From contig NZ_CP121472.1 of NCBI RefSeq assembly GCF_036208045.1, positions 434,001-498,000 on the forward strand: a DNA stretch of 64,000 nt, read 5' to 3'. This document shows positions 1 to 7,566 of this stretch, piece after piece. This stretch comes from Thiorhodovibrio winogradskyi. Its GTDB lineage: Bacteria > Pseudomonadota > Gammaproteobacteria > Chromatiales > Chromatiaceae. The notes beneath the pieces were generated by a model. The model did no database searches. It was not told the origin of the DNA and worked only from the letters and a program-made list of their open reading frames with translations. A program made the translations under genes and the position numbers. Every line of letters begins with the position of its first letter. The stretch's first letter is position 1.

Positions 1-1895
1 GCGGGGCCCAGGGGTATCCATAGGCTGAATCGAATGCGCTCGGGTTCGGGGTGGTAGTCGATGCGTCCGCCCAGTTGGGCGGCGATGCCCTTGACCAGAT
101 AGAGGCCGAGGCCGCTGCCGCGCAGGCGCGTGGCGCCCTGGCTGCGGTAGTACTTGGTGAAGAGCTGTTTTGGGTCGGGGAAGCCCGCCGCGCCGGGCGG
201 GTTGCTGACGTCGAAGCGCACCCCGGCCCGGCCGGAGGCCGACTCGGCCCGGGTGCCACACAGCTCTATCGGAGCATCGGCCGGGGCGTATTTGAGCGCA
301 TTGTGCAGCAGGTTGGCCAGGGCGACACCGAGGAGGTAAGCGTCGGTGCGTATCCGCTGGGGCAGGTTGTGTGCGAAAACGGGATGAATGCGCTCGGGTG
401 CGGTCTGCTGTTGCGGTAGTTTGGCGATGAACTCGGCGGGGTCGATATCGCTCAGGTGCAGGGGGTGTTCGCCCTGCTCGATGCGGTCGGACAAGACGCA
501 GCGCTCCACCAGATGATCAATGTCGGCCAGGGCCCGGTCGATGCGCTGCACTCTGCGCGCCTCGATCTCGGTTTCGGGGGGAGCGAGGCTGTCCAGGCTC
601 AGGCGGATCGCCGCCAGGGGTGTCTTCAGTTCGTGGGTGAGCATGGCGGTGAGGCGCCCCTGCTCGTCCAACTGCTCCCGGTGCAGCTCGACCCGGTGCT
701 CGGCCAGGCTGAGTTTGAGCTGGGCGCGGGCCGCATCCTCGGCCAGCCTGCGCGCGCGCAGGTGCAGCAGGTTGCCGATCAGCAGGGCCGAGATGAGGCC
801 GTTGAACAGGGCACCATAGAGCGCCCAGGCGGCCGCGCCGGTCAGCCCCAGGATCGCCGGGATATAGGTCAGCAGGGCGAGGGCGAGCAGTCCGTAGTAG
901 ACCTTCAGCCGCAGCCGGCCGGGCTGGGTCTCGCCACGGGCGCCGAGGACGACGAGAAACAGCAGGGGGCCGGTGATGAGGACGATCAGGCTGTTGAGCT
1001 TGAGCGCCAGCGCCGTCTGGCCGGACAGCAGCAGCGCCAGCGCGGCCAGCTCGGAGCCGACCAACAGGTCGAGCACCCTTTTCCCCAGCCGGGCCAGATC
1101 GAACATGCGCAGAAACTGGCGATGGAACACCAGGGTGAAGAACACCGCCAGGGTCACCACCCAGGCGGTCAGGTCTGGGATCGCAGTGGATTCGGGCAGG
1201 AGCACGGCCAGGTAGCCGAGCATCGCCAGCACGTAGATCAGGTAGACCAGGTAGATGCCGGCAAAGCCGAGGATCACCCGGTCGCGGCTGTTCCAGTAAT
1301 CCTGCAGGGCCCAGAGCACCACCCAGAGGATGACGACCATGTAGGCCCCCTGCCAGAGCAGGGTGTCGATTTGCGTCTGTTGAGCATCGCGCAGGGTGAG
1401 GGCACGGGCCTGAAGCATGGTGTTGCTGATAGTGTGCAGGCGCAGGTAGTAGGTGGTGTCGACCCGGGGCTGAATGACGAAGCCCAGCGCCAGGCCGGCG
1501 TAGGGGCGCTCCTGCCAGGGGATGGCATTGCCGGTGGTGCGCTGGCGCCAGCCCCCCGGGCGATCGGGATCGGGCGCGAACAGGCTGATTCGGTTGAGAT
1601 AGGCGGGCAGAATACGCAGCAGCAGCGGGCCGCCGTCGGCGGCGGGACGGATGGTCAGACGCAGCCAGACGGCGTCTGAGGTGTAGCCTCCGGCGTAGAT
1701 GCCCTGCACCGGCTCAAAGGTCTTGTGCTGGACCTGGTCGATCGAGAGCTGGCCCGTCGCATCGCGCAGTACGGCCCGATCGAGCACATGATCCTGCAGC
1801 ACCGCCGCTCCGGCTGCGGCCGTTTGCAGGAGCAGGCCAAGTACCAGGAGGAGGCAGCAGAGGGCTGCGGATGGCACCTTCGCTGTTGCGATCAT
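1..1895 (-). CDS. 7TMR-DISM sensor histidine kinase (partial, runs off window)
   Basis: Membrane sensor kinase read on the minus strand from an ATG at 1895; no stop is reached before base 1, so the last residues are missing. The N-terminus is a signal-like hydrophobic segment, then an extracytoplasmic 7TMR-DISMED2-type beta domain containing WLRLTI. A multi-helix membrane region follows (about residues 170-380), then a short coiled linker. The HisKA H-box is LTHELKTPLAAI near residue 415. The ATPase domain has an N-box with NLLHNALKYAPA and a G-box with GSGLGLYLVKG. All kinase motifs look intact, so autophosphorylation is expected. No response regulator is visible next to it on this side. The 2-kb plus-strand reading frame over it is an antisense shadow produced by GC-rich codon bias. 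Confidence 0.9.
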   Translation of the reverse strand, partial: MIATAKVPSAALCCLLLVLGLLLQTAAAGAAVLQDHVLDRAVLRDATGQLSIDQVQHKTFEPVQGIYAGGYTSDAVWLRLTIRPAADGGPLLLRILPAYLNRISLFAPDPDRPGGWRQRTTGNAIPWQERPYAGLALGFVIQPRVDTTYYLRLHTISNTMLQARALTLRDAQQTQIDTLLWQGAYMVVILWVVLWALQDYWNSRDRVILGFAGIYLVYLIYVLAMLGYLAVLLPESTAIPDLTAWVVTLAVFFTLVFHRQFLRMFDLARLGKRVLDLLVGSELAALALLLSGQTALALKLNSLIVLITGPLLFLVVLGARGETQPGRLRLKVYYGLLALALLTYIPAILGLTGAAAWALYGALFNGLISALLIGNLLHLRARRLAEDAARAQLKLSLAEHRVELHREQLDEQGRLTAMLTHELKTPLAAIRLSLDSLAPPETEIEARRVQRIDRALADIDHLVERCVLSDRIEQGEHPLHLSDIDPAEFIAKLPQQQTAPERIHPVFAHNLPQRIRTDAYLLGVALANLLHNALKYAPADAPIELCGTRAESASGRAGVRFDVSNPPGAAGFPDPKQLFTKYYRSQGATRLRGSGLGLYLVKGIAAQLGGRIDYHPEPERIRFSLWIPLGP

Positions 1896-1953
1896 GGAAA
1901 GGGTCGGGCTGGCCCGAGAAGTGAGTGATGTCACGCTTGGATCGCCCTCACAC

Positions 1954-2934
1954 CTACTTGCACCAAAGGGGGACGGGAGAGACTGAAGGCTCCGCCAGAT
2001 TCAACCTAGAAACCTCTGCGCATGATAGAACAGTTACTTTGTTTGCCATGGCGGCCAAGCGTCGATTGATGGCCAGAAACTGCCGCGCCATCCGGTCGCG
2101 CTGGGCATCGTCGGGCGGGGTGGCGCGCAGCTCCGCGCACTGGGCCAGGGCCGCCTCCTGGCCCCGGGAGTGGAAGCCGCAATCTGCAGCGGCTACCTGT
2201 GCGGCAATGGCCGTCGCCAGGGCTTGCGGTGGAGCGGCCTGTTCTAGCACCTGCTGGGCGCTGCAGAATCGGTCACGCCGGGTCAGGGCAATCATGAAGT
2301 CGTTACCCGCCTCCAGTTGCACCCCGGCACCGGGCACCACGGAGATCCAGGGAAACCAGGGGCCCAGCTGGGGAAAGAGGTGGTTTGGATACAGTTCTCC
2401 ACCCCAGTAGCGGCGCGCCAGTTGGCCGAAGTGGAGACAATCCCGTATGGCCACCAGGCCACTGCGCTCGAATGGCAGGATCTCGACCGGGGGCTTCTTG
2501 GCGAAGACGCTGTCGTTGGCCACATCGATGTAGAGCGTGCCAGCGAGAAAGGCGTTCTGGCAATAGGCGCCGCGCAGGTCGCCCCAGACCTGGCGCATCT
2601 GCCCGCCATGACTGAGGAAGTCAACCAGGGCGGCATGGTCCCGGCCCGCCGGACCGGTCAGGTCTGACTGCCGCAGGCGGGTCAGTTCCTGCTTGACCGC
2701 CAGCGAGATATCCAGGCCCTGACCCAGGGGGTAGGGTTTGTTGGCCTTCCGCGGCTGTGCCCGGGCCAGTGGTGCATCCAGACGACCGCGGATGCCGCGC
2801 AACAGAGCCTCGATCTCCACCAGACGGGGCAACAGAAAACGCTCGGTGAGGGCCCGTTGCTGCGCCACCCCCGGCACGCGCGGCTCGTTGGGCAGCAGGG
2901 GCGATTCGGGATCGTTGTTTGGCGGTTCAGTCAT
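1954..2934 (-). CDS. hypothetical protein, last gene of the LicD/cytidylyltransferase cluster
   Basis: Protein of about 326 residues that I do not recognise. I place the start at the ATG at 2934 because it overlaps the end of the cytidylyltransferase-like gene by 8 bases, which suggests translational coupling; a longer frame exists upstream but lies inside that gene. It has no signal peptide or membrane segment. The N-terminal 120 residues look helical and charged, and the middle is rich in W, F, P and G (for example YWGGELYPNHLFPQLGPW). Its position as third gene after a tandem LicD-like protein and a nucleotidyltransferase suggests a role in the same decoration pathway. That is inferred from neighbourhood only. 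Confidence 0.7.
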   Translation of the reverse strand: MTEPPNNDPESPLLPNEPRVPGVAQQRALTERFLLPRLVEIEALLRGIRGRLDAPLARAQPRKANKPYPLGQGLDISLAVKQELTRLRQSDLTGPAGRDHAALVDFLSHGGQMRQVWGDLRGAYCQNAFLAGTLYIDVANDSVFAKKPPVEILPFERSGLVAIRDCLHFGQLARRYWGGELYPNHLFPQLGPWFPWISVVPGAGVQLEAGNDFMIALTRRDRFCSAQQVLEQAAPPQALATAIAAQVAAADCGFHSRGQEAALAQCAELRATPPDDAQRDRMARQFLAINRRLAAMANKVTVLSCAEVSRLNLAEPSVSPVPLWCK

Positions 2935-3361
2935 CGCGCTCGGCCCGCAGGCGTTGGCGGATGGCGCTGGAGGAGATGCCCGGGGTGTAGGGCAGCCAGA
3001 TGCAGTCGATGCCCTGTTCCGCCAGTCGCGGTTCGAGCCGCTGCCAGCGCGGGCTGTCGGCCCAGTCCCTACCGACAAACAGGCAATCGACCGGCCAGTC
3101 GAGCAGCCAGGACAGCGCGGTTTCGGTGTTGTCCAGGCCGATGTCGAACAGACAGGCCTCATCGACACAACGCAGGGCGGCGACCAGTTCCCTGCGCTGG
3201 TCCTGCTCGATCACCGGCCGGATGCCCTTGGAGCGTTGCATCAGCCGATCGGCGCCCAGGCCGACCTTGAGGTAGTCACACTGCGCGCGGGCGGCTTGGA
3301 GAAAGCGTAGATGCCCGACATGGAGCAGGTCGAATACGCCGATGGCGCCACCTACGCGCAT
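2927..3361 (-). CDS. cytidylyltransferase-like nucleotidyltransferase (TagD/GCT fold)
   Basis: A 144-residue single-domain protein of the HxGH nucleotidyltransferase superfamily. It has GVFDLLHVGHLRFL near residues 8-21 (the HxGH nucleotide-binding signature) and ISSSAIRQRL near the C-terminus, matching the ISST/S-x-R motif of glycerol-3-phosphate and ethanolamine-phosphate cytidylyltransferases. The expected reaction is CTP plus a phosphorylated small alcohol to a CDP-alcohol. The start at 3361 overlaps the stop of the LicD-like gene by 10 bases, and its own end overlaps the next gene by 8, so the three form a tightly coupled operon. A CDP-alcohol donor would be a logical substrate for a LicD-type transferase. 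The exact substrate cannot be read from sequence. Confidence 0.82.
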   Translation of the reverse strand: MRVGGAIGVFDLLHVGHLRFLQAARAQCDYLKVGLGADRLMQRSKGIRPVIEQDQRRELVAALRCVDEACLFDIGLDNTETALSWLLDWPVDCLFVGRDWADSPRWQRLEPRLAEQGIDCIWLPYTPGISSSAIRQRLRAERDD

Positions 3362-5124
3362 GGGTTGTCCTCTGCGAACTGATCGAGCACAGGCTCATCA
3401 GGAGCGCGTCGCTGCACGATGCGCAGCCGACGGCAAAAGCGGCCGCTGTGGCCCTGGATCCAGGCTTCCAGTAACCGCAGCAGGCCCCAGCAGCGGCAGT
3501 AGCCGGTGAAGTGCTCCAGGGCGGGGCTTTCAAGCGTGGTGTCAAAACCGCTGTCCGGCTCGCGCCAGTGGGGGCCGTAGAGTTGTTCCAGCGCCGTTTC
3601 CGGGTGGGCGATGGCCCAATAAGCGCCCTGTGGTCCCTGTTGCTGGTGCAGTTCGAAGGGCGTGAAGCGCAACAGCCGACCGGCCTCGCGTGGCAGGCCC
3701 GTTGGCCACCAGCCGCCGATGATGACCTCGGGCTGAAAATCGTAACCGAACAGGTCCAGGGTGATCTGACTGGCAGGATGGACAAAACAGCGGAAGTTGA
3801 CGGTATTCACCGGGATGCTCGCCGCTTGCCAGCCCGAGGCGAGCAACTGTTGACAGGCTGGGTCGAACTGGGGCCAGGGCACGACGATATCGAGGTCCTT
3901 GTCGTTGGGCAGCAGGCCACCCTCGCGCACCCAGCCGAGCAAGGCACCGCCGAAGGCGAAGGCCTGGATACCCTGGGCGGCCAACTGGACCAGGGTGGTT
4001 TGCAGCAGGGCCCAACCCTGCTCGGTGTCTACCGGCGGGATAGGCGCCGACTCGGTGGCTGGCAACGGCAGGGTCGTGGCTCGTTGCACGGCCTGGCGGG
4101 CAATGGCCAGGGCGCTGTCGATGCGGTTCTCGCGGAATTGATCCACCGCCAATTGCAGACCCGCCTGAACCCGACGCTGGGCCGAGAGGACGGGGTCTCG
4201 GGCCAAGGGCGTCTGTGGCAGGTTGCGCAGGCCGGGGTCGTCCGGGTCCAGTCGGCGCAATGCCTGGGTCAGGCGAGCAAAGCGGGTCTGCCGCCCCGTC
4301 AACCAGGCTTCCAGCAGGCGCAGATAGCCCAGGCAGTGGCTGAAGCCGTTGTGCTCGACCAGTGCGGAGGTCTCGAACAGGTTGACGGCATCGGGGTCGG
4401 GCAGTCGCCAATAGGGGCCGAATAACTCGCTCAGCAGGGTATCCGGTTCCGGAATCACCCAGAAATTCAACCGGCCCTGGGTCTTTCGCTCCAGGCGGTA
4501 CGGGGTAAATTGCAGCACGCGCCCGGCCGTTCGGGGCACCCCTTCCGGCCACCAACCCCCGAGGACTTTGTTGCGTTCGGCATCGTATTCGCCTCCCACT
4601 AAATCCAGCGTGATGCCGGCGGCTGGATCGATAAAGCTGCGGAAGTTGATCAGTTTCAGAGGGACTTCGTTCGGTTGCCATCCCTGTTCGATCAGGCTTT
4701 GTGCCACCTGAGCGAACTGGGCTAGGGGTGTGGCGATATCCAGATCCTTGTCGGTGGGAAGCAGACGACCTTCTCGGACTAGGCCCAGCAGGGTGCCGCC
4801 GGTGGCAAAGGCGACATACCCCTGCCGGGCGAGGTCATTGAGCGTCTTCAGCAGCAGTGGCAGAGCCAGGTCAGACCGGAAAACAGGGGATGTTGTCCTG
4901 GCTGGCTCGGGCCAATCCAGTCGGGATGCCAGCCGCAAGGCTTGGCAGGCCTGAATGCTGGCTTGGTCAAACTGGCTGAGCCTGGCATGAGCCAGCGCCA
5001 GAAGATACCCCTGTTGGACTGATTGCCGGGGAGGCACTCCGGGTTGGGTCAAGCTGGCAGTAAATTGCGCCACCATCCCCTGCGGGTCTGTTATAAGAGA
5101 AGTGTGAATATCTACTGGCATCAT
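3352..5124 (-). CDS. tandem two-domain LicD/fukutin-like nucleotidyltransferase
   Basis: A protein of about 590 residues with two copies of a LicD/FKRP-type nucleotidyltransferase core. Each copy has the signature GG-x-LLG-x-VREG-x-LLP-x-DKDLDI (about residues 115-140 and 395-420), with the DxD-type aspartates that bind metal and nucleotide. Each is followed by NFR-x-F, LDL and GGWWP blocks. Short helical TPR-like half repeats precede each core (one has QLAVDQFRENRID). LicD-family enzymes transfer phosphorylated alcohols such as phosphocholine or ribitol phosphate from CDP donors to glycans, and the next gene could make such a donor. The upstream start is uncertain: ATG at 5124 is chosen, and ATG at 5154 is also in frame. 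A truncated third copy lies just upstream. Confidence 0.8.
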   Translation of the reverse strand: MMPVDIHTSLITDPQGMVAQFTASLTQPGVPPRQSVQQGYLLALAHARLSQFDQASIQACQALRLASRLDWPEPARTTSPVFRSDLALPLLLKTLNDLARQGYVAFATGGTLLGLVREGRLLPTDKDLDIATPLAQFAQVAQSLIEQGWQPNEVPLKLINFRSFIDPAAGITLDLVGGEYDAERNKVLGGWWPEGVPRTAGRVLQFTPYRLERKTQGRLNFWVIPEPDTLLSELFGPYWRLPDPDAVNLFETSALVEHNGFSHCLGYLRLLEAWLTGRQTRFARLTQALRRLDPDDPGLRNLPQTPLARDPVLSAQRRVQAGLQLAVDQFRENRIDSALAIARQAVQRATTLPLPATESAPIPPVDTEQGWALLQTTLVQLAAQGIQAFAFGGALLGWVREGGLLPNDKDLDIVVPWPQFDPACQQLLASGWQAASIPVNTVNFRCFVHPASQITLDLFGYDFQPEVIIGGWWPTGLPREAGRLLRFTPFELHQQQGPQGAYWAIAHPETALEQLYGPHWREPDSGFDTTLESPALEHFTGYCRCWGLLRLLEAWIQGHSGRFCRRLRIVQRRAPDEPVLDQFAEDNPCA

Positions 5125-5263
5125 GGTGAATTTACGGCGCCTTCCCATGGGCAAGATAGGATAAACGGGGCGGGCTCATGTTCCATTTTTGTAGAAAAGA
5201 ACACCGCCAATTTTGGGCTCTCCAGGATCTCAGCAGAGTACAATTTACTTTCTATACAGAAAG

Positions 5264-5650
5264 CTAAAGAGACACGCGCATCAAGATGAGTACCAACATC
5301 GAGCAACTTCGCCAAGCAGTGTAGCCGAGCAGGTCCAGGGTGAGCTGTCTGCGGCGGTGGACGAAGGCGCGAAAGTTGACGGCGTCAACCGGAATCCAGG
5401 CCGGTTGCCAATCCAGGTTCATCAAGTGGGCACAGGCGCGCGCGAATTCGTCCATGGGCACCACGACATCGAGGTCTTTGTCGTGGTCCATCAGGCGACC
5501 GTCGCGGACCAGTCCGAGCAGTGCGTCACCGGTGGCAAAGGCGTGGAAGCCAGCTGGGCACAAGGCCGCCAGCACCTGCTCGAGCTGGCGACCGGCAGCG
5601 ACCGCATCAAAGGGGGTTTGCGGTGCGGGGGCGGCCGTGGGCCAGGGCAT
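5264..5650 (-). pseudogene. truncated third LicD-like domain
   Basis: A 128-residue frame that begins like the neighbouring LicD-like domains and keeps GDALLGLVRDGRLMDHDKDLD, the NFRAF block and the start of the LDLLGY strand. After LDLLGY (about base 5325) similarity stops abruptly and the frame ends in unrelated residues. The GGWWP and C-terminal blocks are missing, so it lacks the second half of the domain and is probably non-functional. It lies 140 bases upstream of the intact tandem gene in the same orientation. It looks like what remains of an unequal duplication or deletion between LicD-type modules. A minimal functional domain cannot be excluded. Confidence 0.7.
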
Positions 5651-5724
5651 AGGTTTTTAGTAGCGGTTCTTGAGACAAGAGCATCGGTCGAGGTGTGCAC
5701 AGAGGCGCGCGTTGGGATCAGGCG

Positions 5725-7326
5725 CTAGGCCCCCCAAACCCCGATACTGAATCCTTCAAGGCTCGCAGGCTTGTGCCAGATCTTCTTGTTCCAAGAGACC
5801 TTGGGGTTGCGGTTGAAGATGACCAGATGGGCCTCGTCGGCGCCGACCCGCCGGCAATAGTCCTGGGTCTGCGCCAAGCCGGTCTGGATCACCGCATCGA
5901 GCTTGCCGCGCAGCAGCTTGAGTTCAATCACCACCCGTTGCAACGGCCCGTACATGCCCTGCTCCGGGTCCAGCGGCCATTCGATCAGTAGATCGGTGCG
6001 CTTGCGCCCGAGGCCGTATTCTCTTGTTAGACGGCCACCGCCATTGATGATGCGCTGCAGGAAGGCCTGCATCAGCAACTGCGGGGCGGCCTCCTTGTAA
6101 TCAAAGCCCTCACTCCAGCTGTCGGAGTGTTCGCGGAAGAATTGCTGGAAGGCGGCCAGCAGTTTGGGCATGTTGAGACTGTGGTCGGGGTCGATGTACC
6201 AGGCCGGCTCCTGATTGGGGATGCGGGTTTGCGCAATCCAACTCAGCTCGCGGGGGATGATCTCTTGGTAGATGCGGTTGCTAATGCGCACACCGGGGCG
6301 GGTGACGATCAGCCCCAAGTCTTCCACATACTGCTGATCGTCCATCCTCAGGTTGTCCAGGCTGTCTTCCTCGCCGGTCAGCAGCCCTTGTAGCACACGA
6401 TTCACCCGCGGTTCCTTGAGCTTATCGCTGAGCTGATCCAGATGGGTGGCGCGCGATTGGATCAGGCGCTCGCGGGCGGCCTGGTAGTCGATCAGGCCGA
6501 TGGGCTGGCTGCGATCGCGTGCGGCCCTGTTCTTCCAGGTCACCTCATAGCCCAGGGCATTGACTAGCCAGGGCTGGCCGCGGCTGTCTTCCCACAGCTC
6601 GGGGAAGATGGCTTCATCGAACATCTGGCCGGTGGCCTCGGTATGTTGCAACCAGAGGGCGCGGGTCTCGGCCTCGGTGAAATTCCCCATGCGCAGTGAT
6701 TCAGCTTTGATGTTGAAGGTACTGCCACCGGTGATGACCTGGGCGCCTTCCTGCTCCAGGCGGTAGTCGCGCACGTCGCGCACGCCGCAGAGGACGATGG
6801 ATTGCGGAAAGGACTCGGGGCGCTGGGCGTAGCCGGCGCGGATCTGGCGCAGCAAGGAGATCAGGGTGTCGCCGACCAGGGCGTCGACCTCGTCGAGCAA
6901 CAGGACGGTGGGCTGGGTTGTGATCCTGGACCAGTGACGCAACAGCTGGGTCAGCTGATCCTGGGCTTGATGCTGGCGTCCCCCCTGCATCCACCACTGA
7001 TTGAGCGCTGGGTTCTGGGTGTAGTCCTCGATGCTGCGGGCGATGGCGCTACAGGCCGCCGGAATCCCCTGCGTCGCATCCCCGCGCGCTGCCTGGGCGC
7101 CTTCGATGTTGGCGTAGGCACAGGCATAGTCGCCACAGCCATTGAGCGCCTGCATCATCGCCAGCAGGGTACTGGTCTTGCCGGTCTGGCGCGGGGCGTG
7201 TAGCACAAAGTAGCGCTGCTCGCGGATCAGTTGCTGAACCTCTTCCCAGTCCAGACGCTGCAACCGCGGCAGGTGGTAGTGCAGCTGCGGCTTGATCGGG
7301 CCGGCGTTGTTGAAAAAGCGCTGCAT
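5725..7326 (-). CDS. P-loop ATPase with C-terminal PD-(D/E)XK domain, copy 1
   Basis: A 533-residue protein started at the ATG of MQRFFNNAGPIKPQ, because the duplicated copy shares it and the upstream in-frame codons read through promoter-like DNA. An AAA/ATPase module carries Walker A APRQTGKTSTL near residue 42 and Walker B TVLLLDEVDAL near 145. A winged-helix-like middle follows, then a C-terminal nuclease-like domain with RTDLLIEW and VVIELKLLRG (D...ELK pattern, about residues 440-475). Such AAA plus PD-(D/E)XK proteins are common in sulfur bacteria and have no settled function. Over most of its length it is almost base-identical to the gene at 16463-18058, but two internal blocks differ strongly. 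Its stop precedes unrelated DNA directly. Confidence 0.85.
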   Translation of the reverse strand: MQRFFNNAGPIKPQLHYHLPRLQRLDWEEVQQLIREQRYFVLHAPRQTGKTSTLLAMMQALNGCGDYACAYANIEGAQAARGDATQGIPAACSAIARSIEDYTQNPALNQWWMQGGRQHQAQDQLTQLLRHWSRITTQPTVLLLDEVDALVGDTLISLLRQIRAGYAQRPESFPQSIVLCGVRDVRDYRLEQEGAQVITGGSTFNIKAESLRMGNFTEAETRALWLQHTEATGQMFDEAIFPELWEDSRGQPWLVNALGYEVTWKNRAARDRSQPIGLIDYQAARERLIQSRATHLDQLSDKLKEPRVNRVLQGLLTGEEDSLDNLRMDDQQYVEDLGLIVTRPGVRISNRIYQEIIPRELSWIAQTRIPNQEPAWYIDPDHSLNMPKLLAAFQQFFREHSDSWSEGFDYKEAAPQLLMQAFLQRIINGGGRLTREYGLGRKRTDLLIEWPLDPEQGMYGPLQRVVIELKLLRGKLDAVIQTGLAQTQDYCRRVGADEAHLVIFNRNPKVSWNKKIWHKPASLEGFSIGVWGA

Positions 7327-7566
7327 GATGGTGCTCGGTTCAGGGGCCAGAGGGCAGCGCCACAGCGCCCTCTGCGCGATGCGGGCGGGAGCTGGAGCGC
7401 CAGCGAGGGCTTTGTCGTTGCCCGCGGAAATCATAGCACTGGGCTCGCGGGCCTTGCTCCGCCGTTGCATGTCGCCGCGGCATGAGCGTCGGCTGAGGGT
7501 CAACAAACCCCGCCGATCCCTGGCGGGGCCTGTGGCTGTTGGCTTATCCGAACAGCTCCGCGCCGA
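5727..7566. repeat. segmental duplication, copy 1
   Basis: This segment matches 16465-18297 nearly base for base in the same orientation, covering the ATPase gene, its 5' flank and the terminator of the upstream gene. Similarity begins immediately after the ATPase stop codon. Two islands inside it (about 6188-6413 and 6920-7050) are strongly diverged from the other copy. A further short match lies at 7937-7983, which is joined directly to this block in the second copy. Confidence 0.9.
7502..7531 (-). terminator. Rho-independent terminator of the DUF4214 gene
   Basis: On the minus strand the stem CCCCGCC, a 7-base loop and GGCGGGG are followed by TTTGTT. It sits just after the stop of the DUF4214-type gene at 7544 and before the ATPase start at 7326. 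The same hairpin with one loop change is preserved in the duplicate at 18240-18260. Confidence 0.7.

Noticed and set aside
456-1679. 407-residue plus-strand frame over the left-edge kinase
   Set aside because: It is a glutamine/glycine-rich antisense frame without domain features; the minus strand carries clear histidine-kinase motifs.
7327-7506. N-terminal extension of the ATPase up to an ATG at 7506
   Set aside because: This part covers the terminator and promoter-like DNA; the conserved start in both copies is MQRFFNN.
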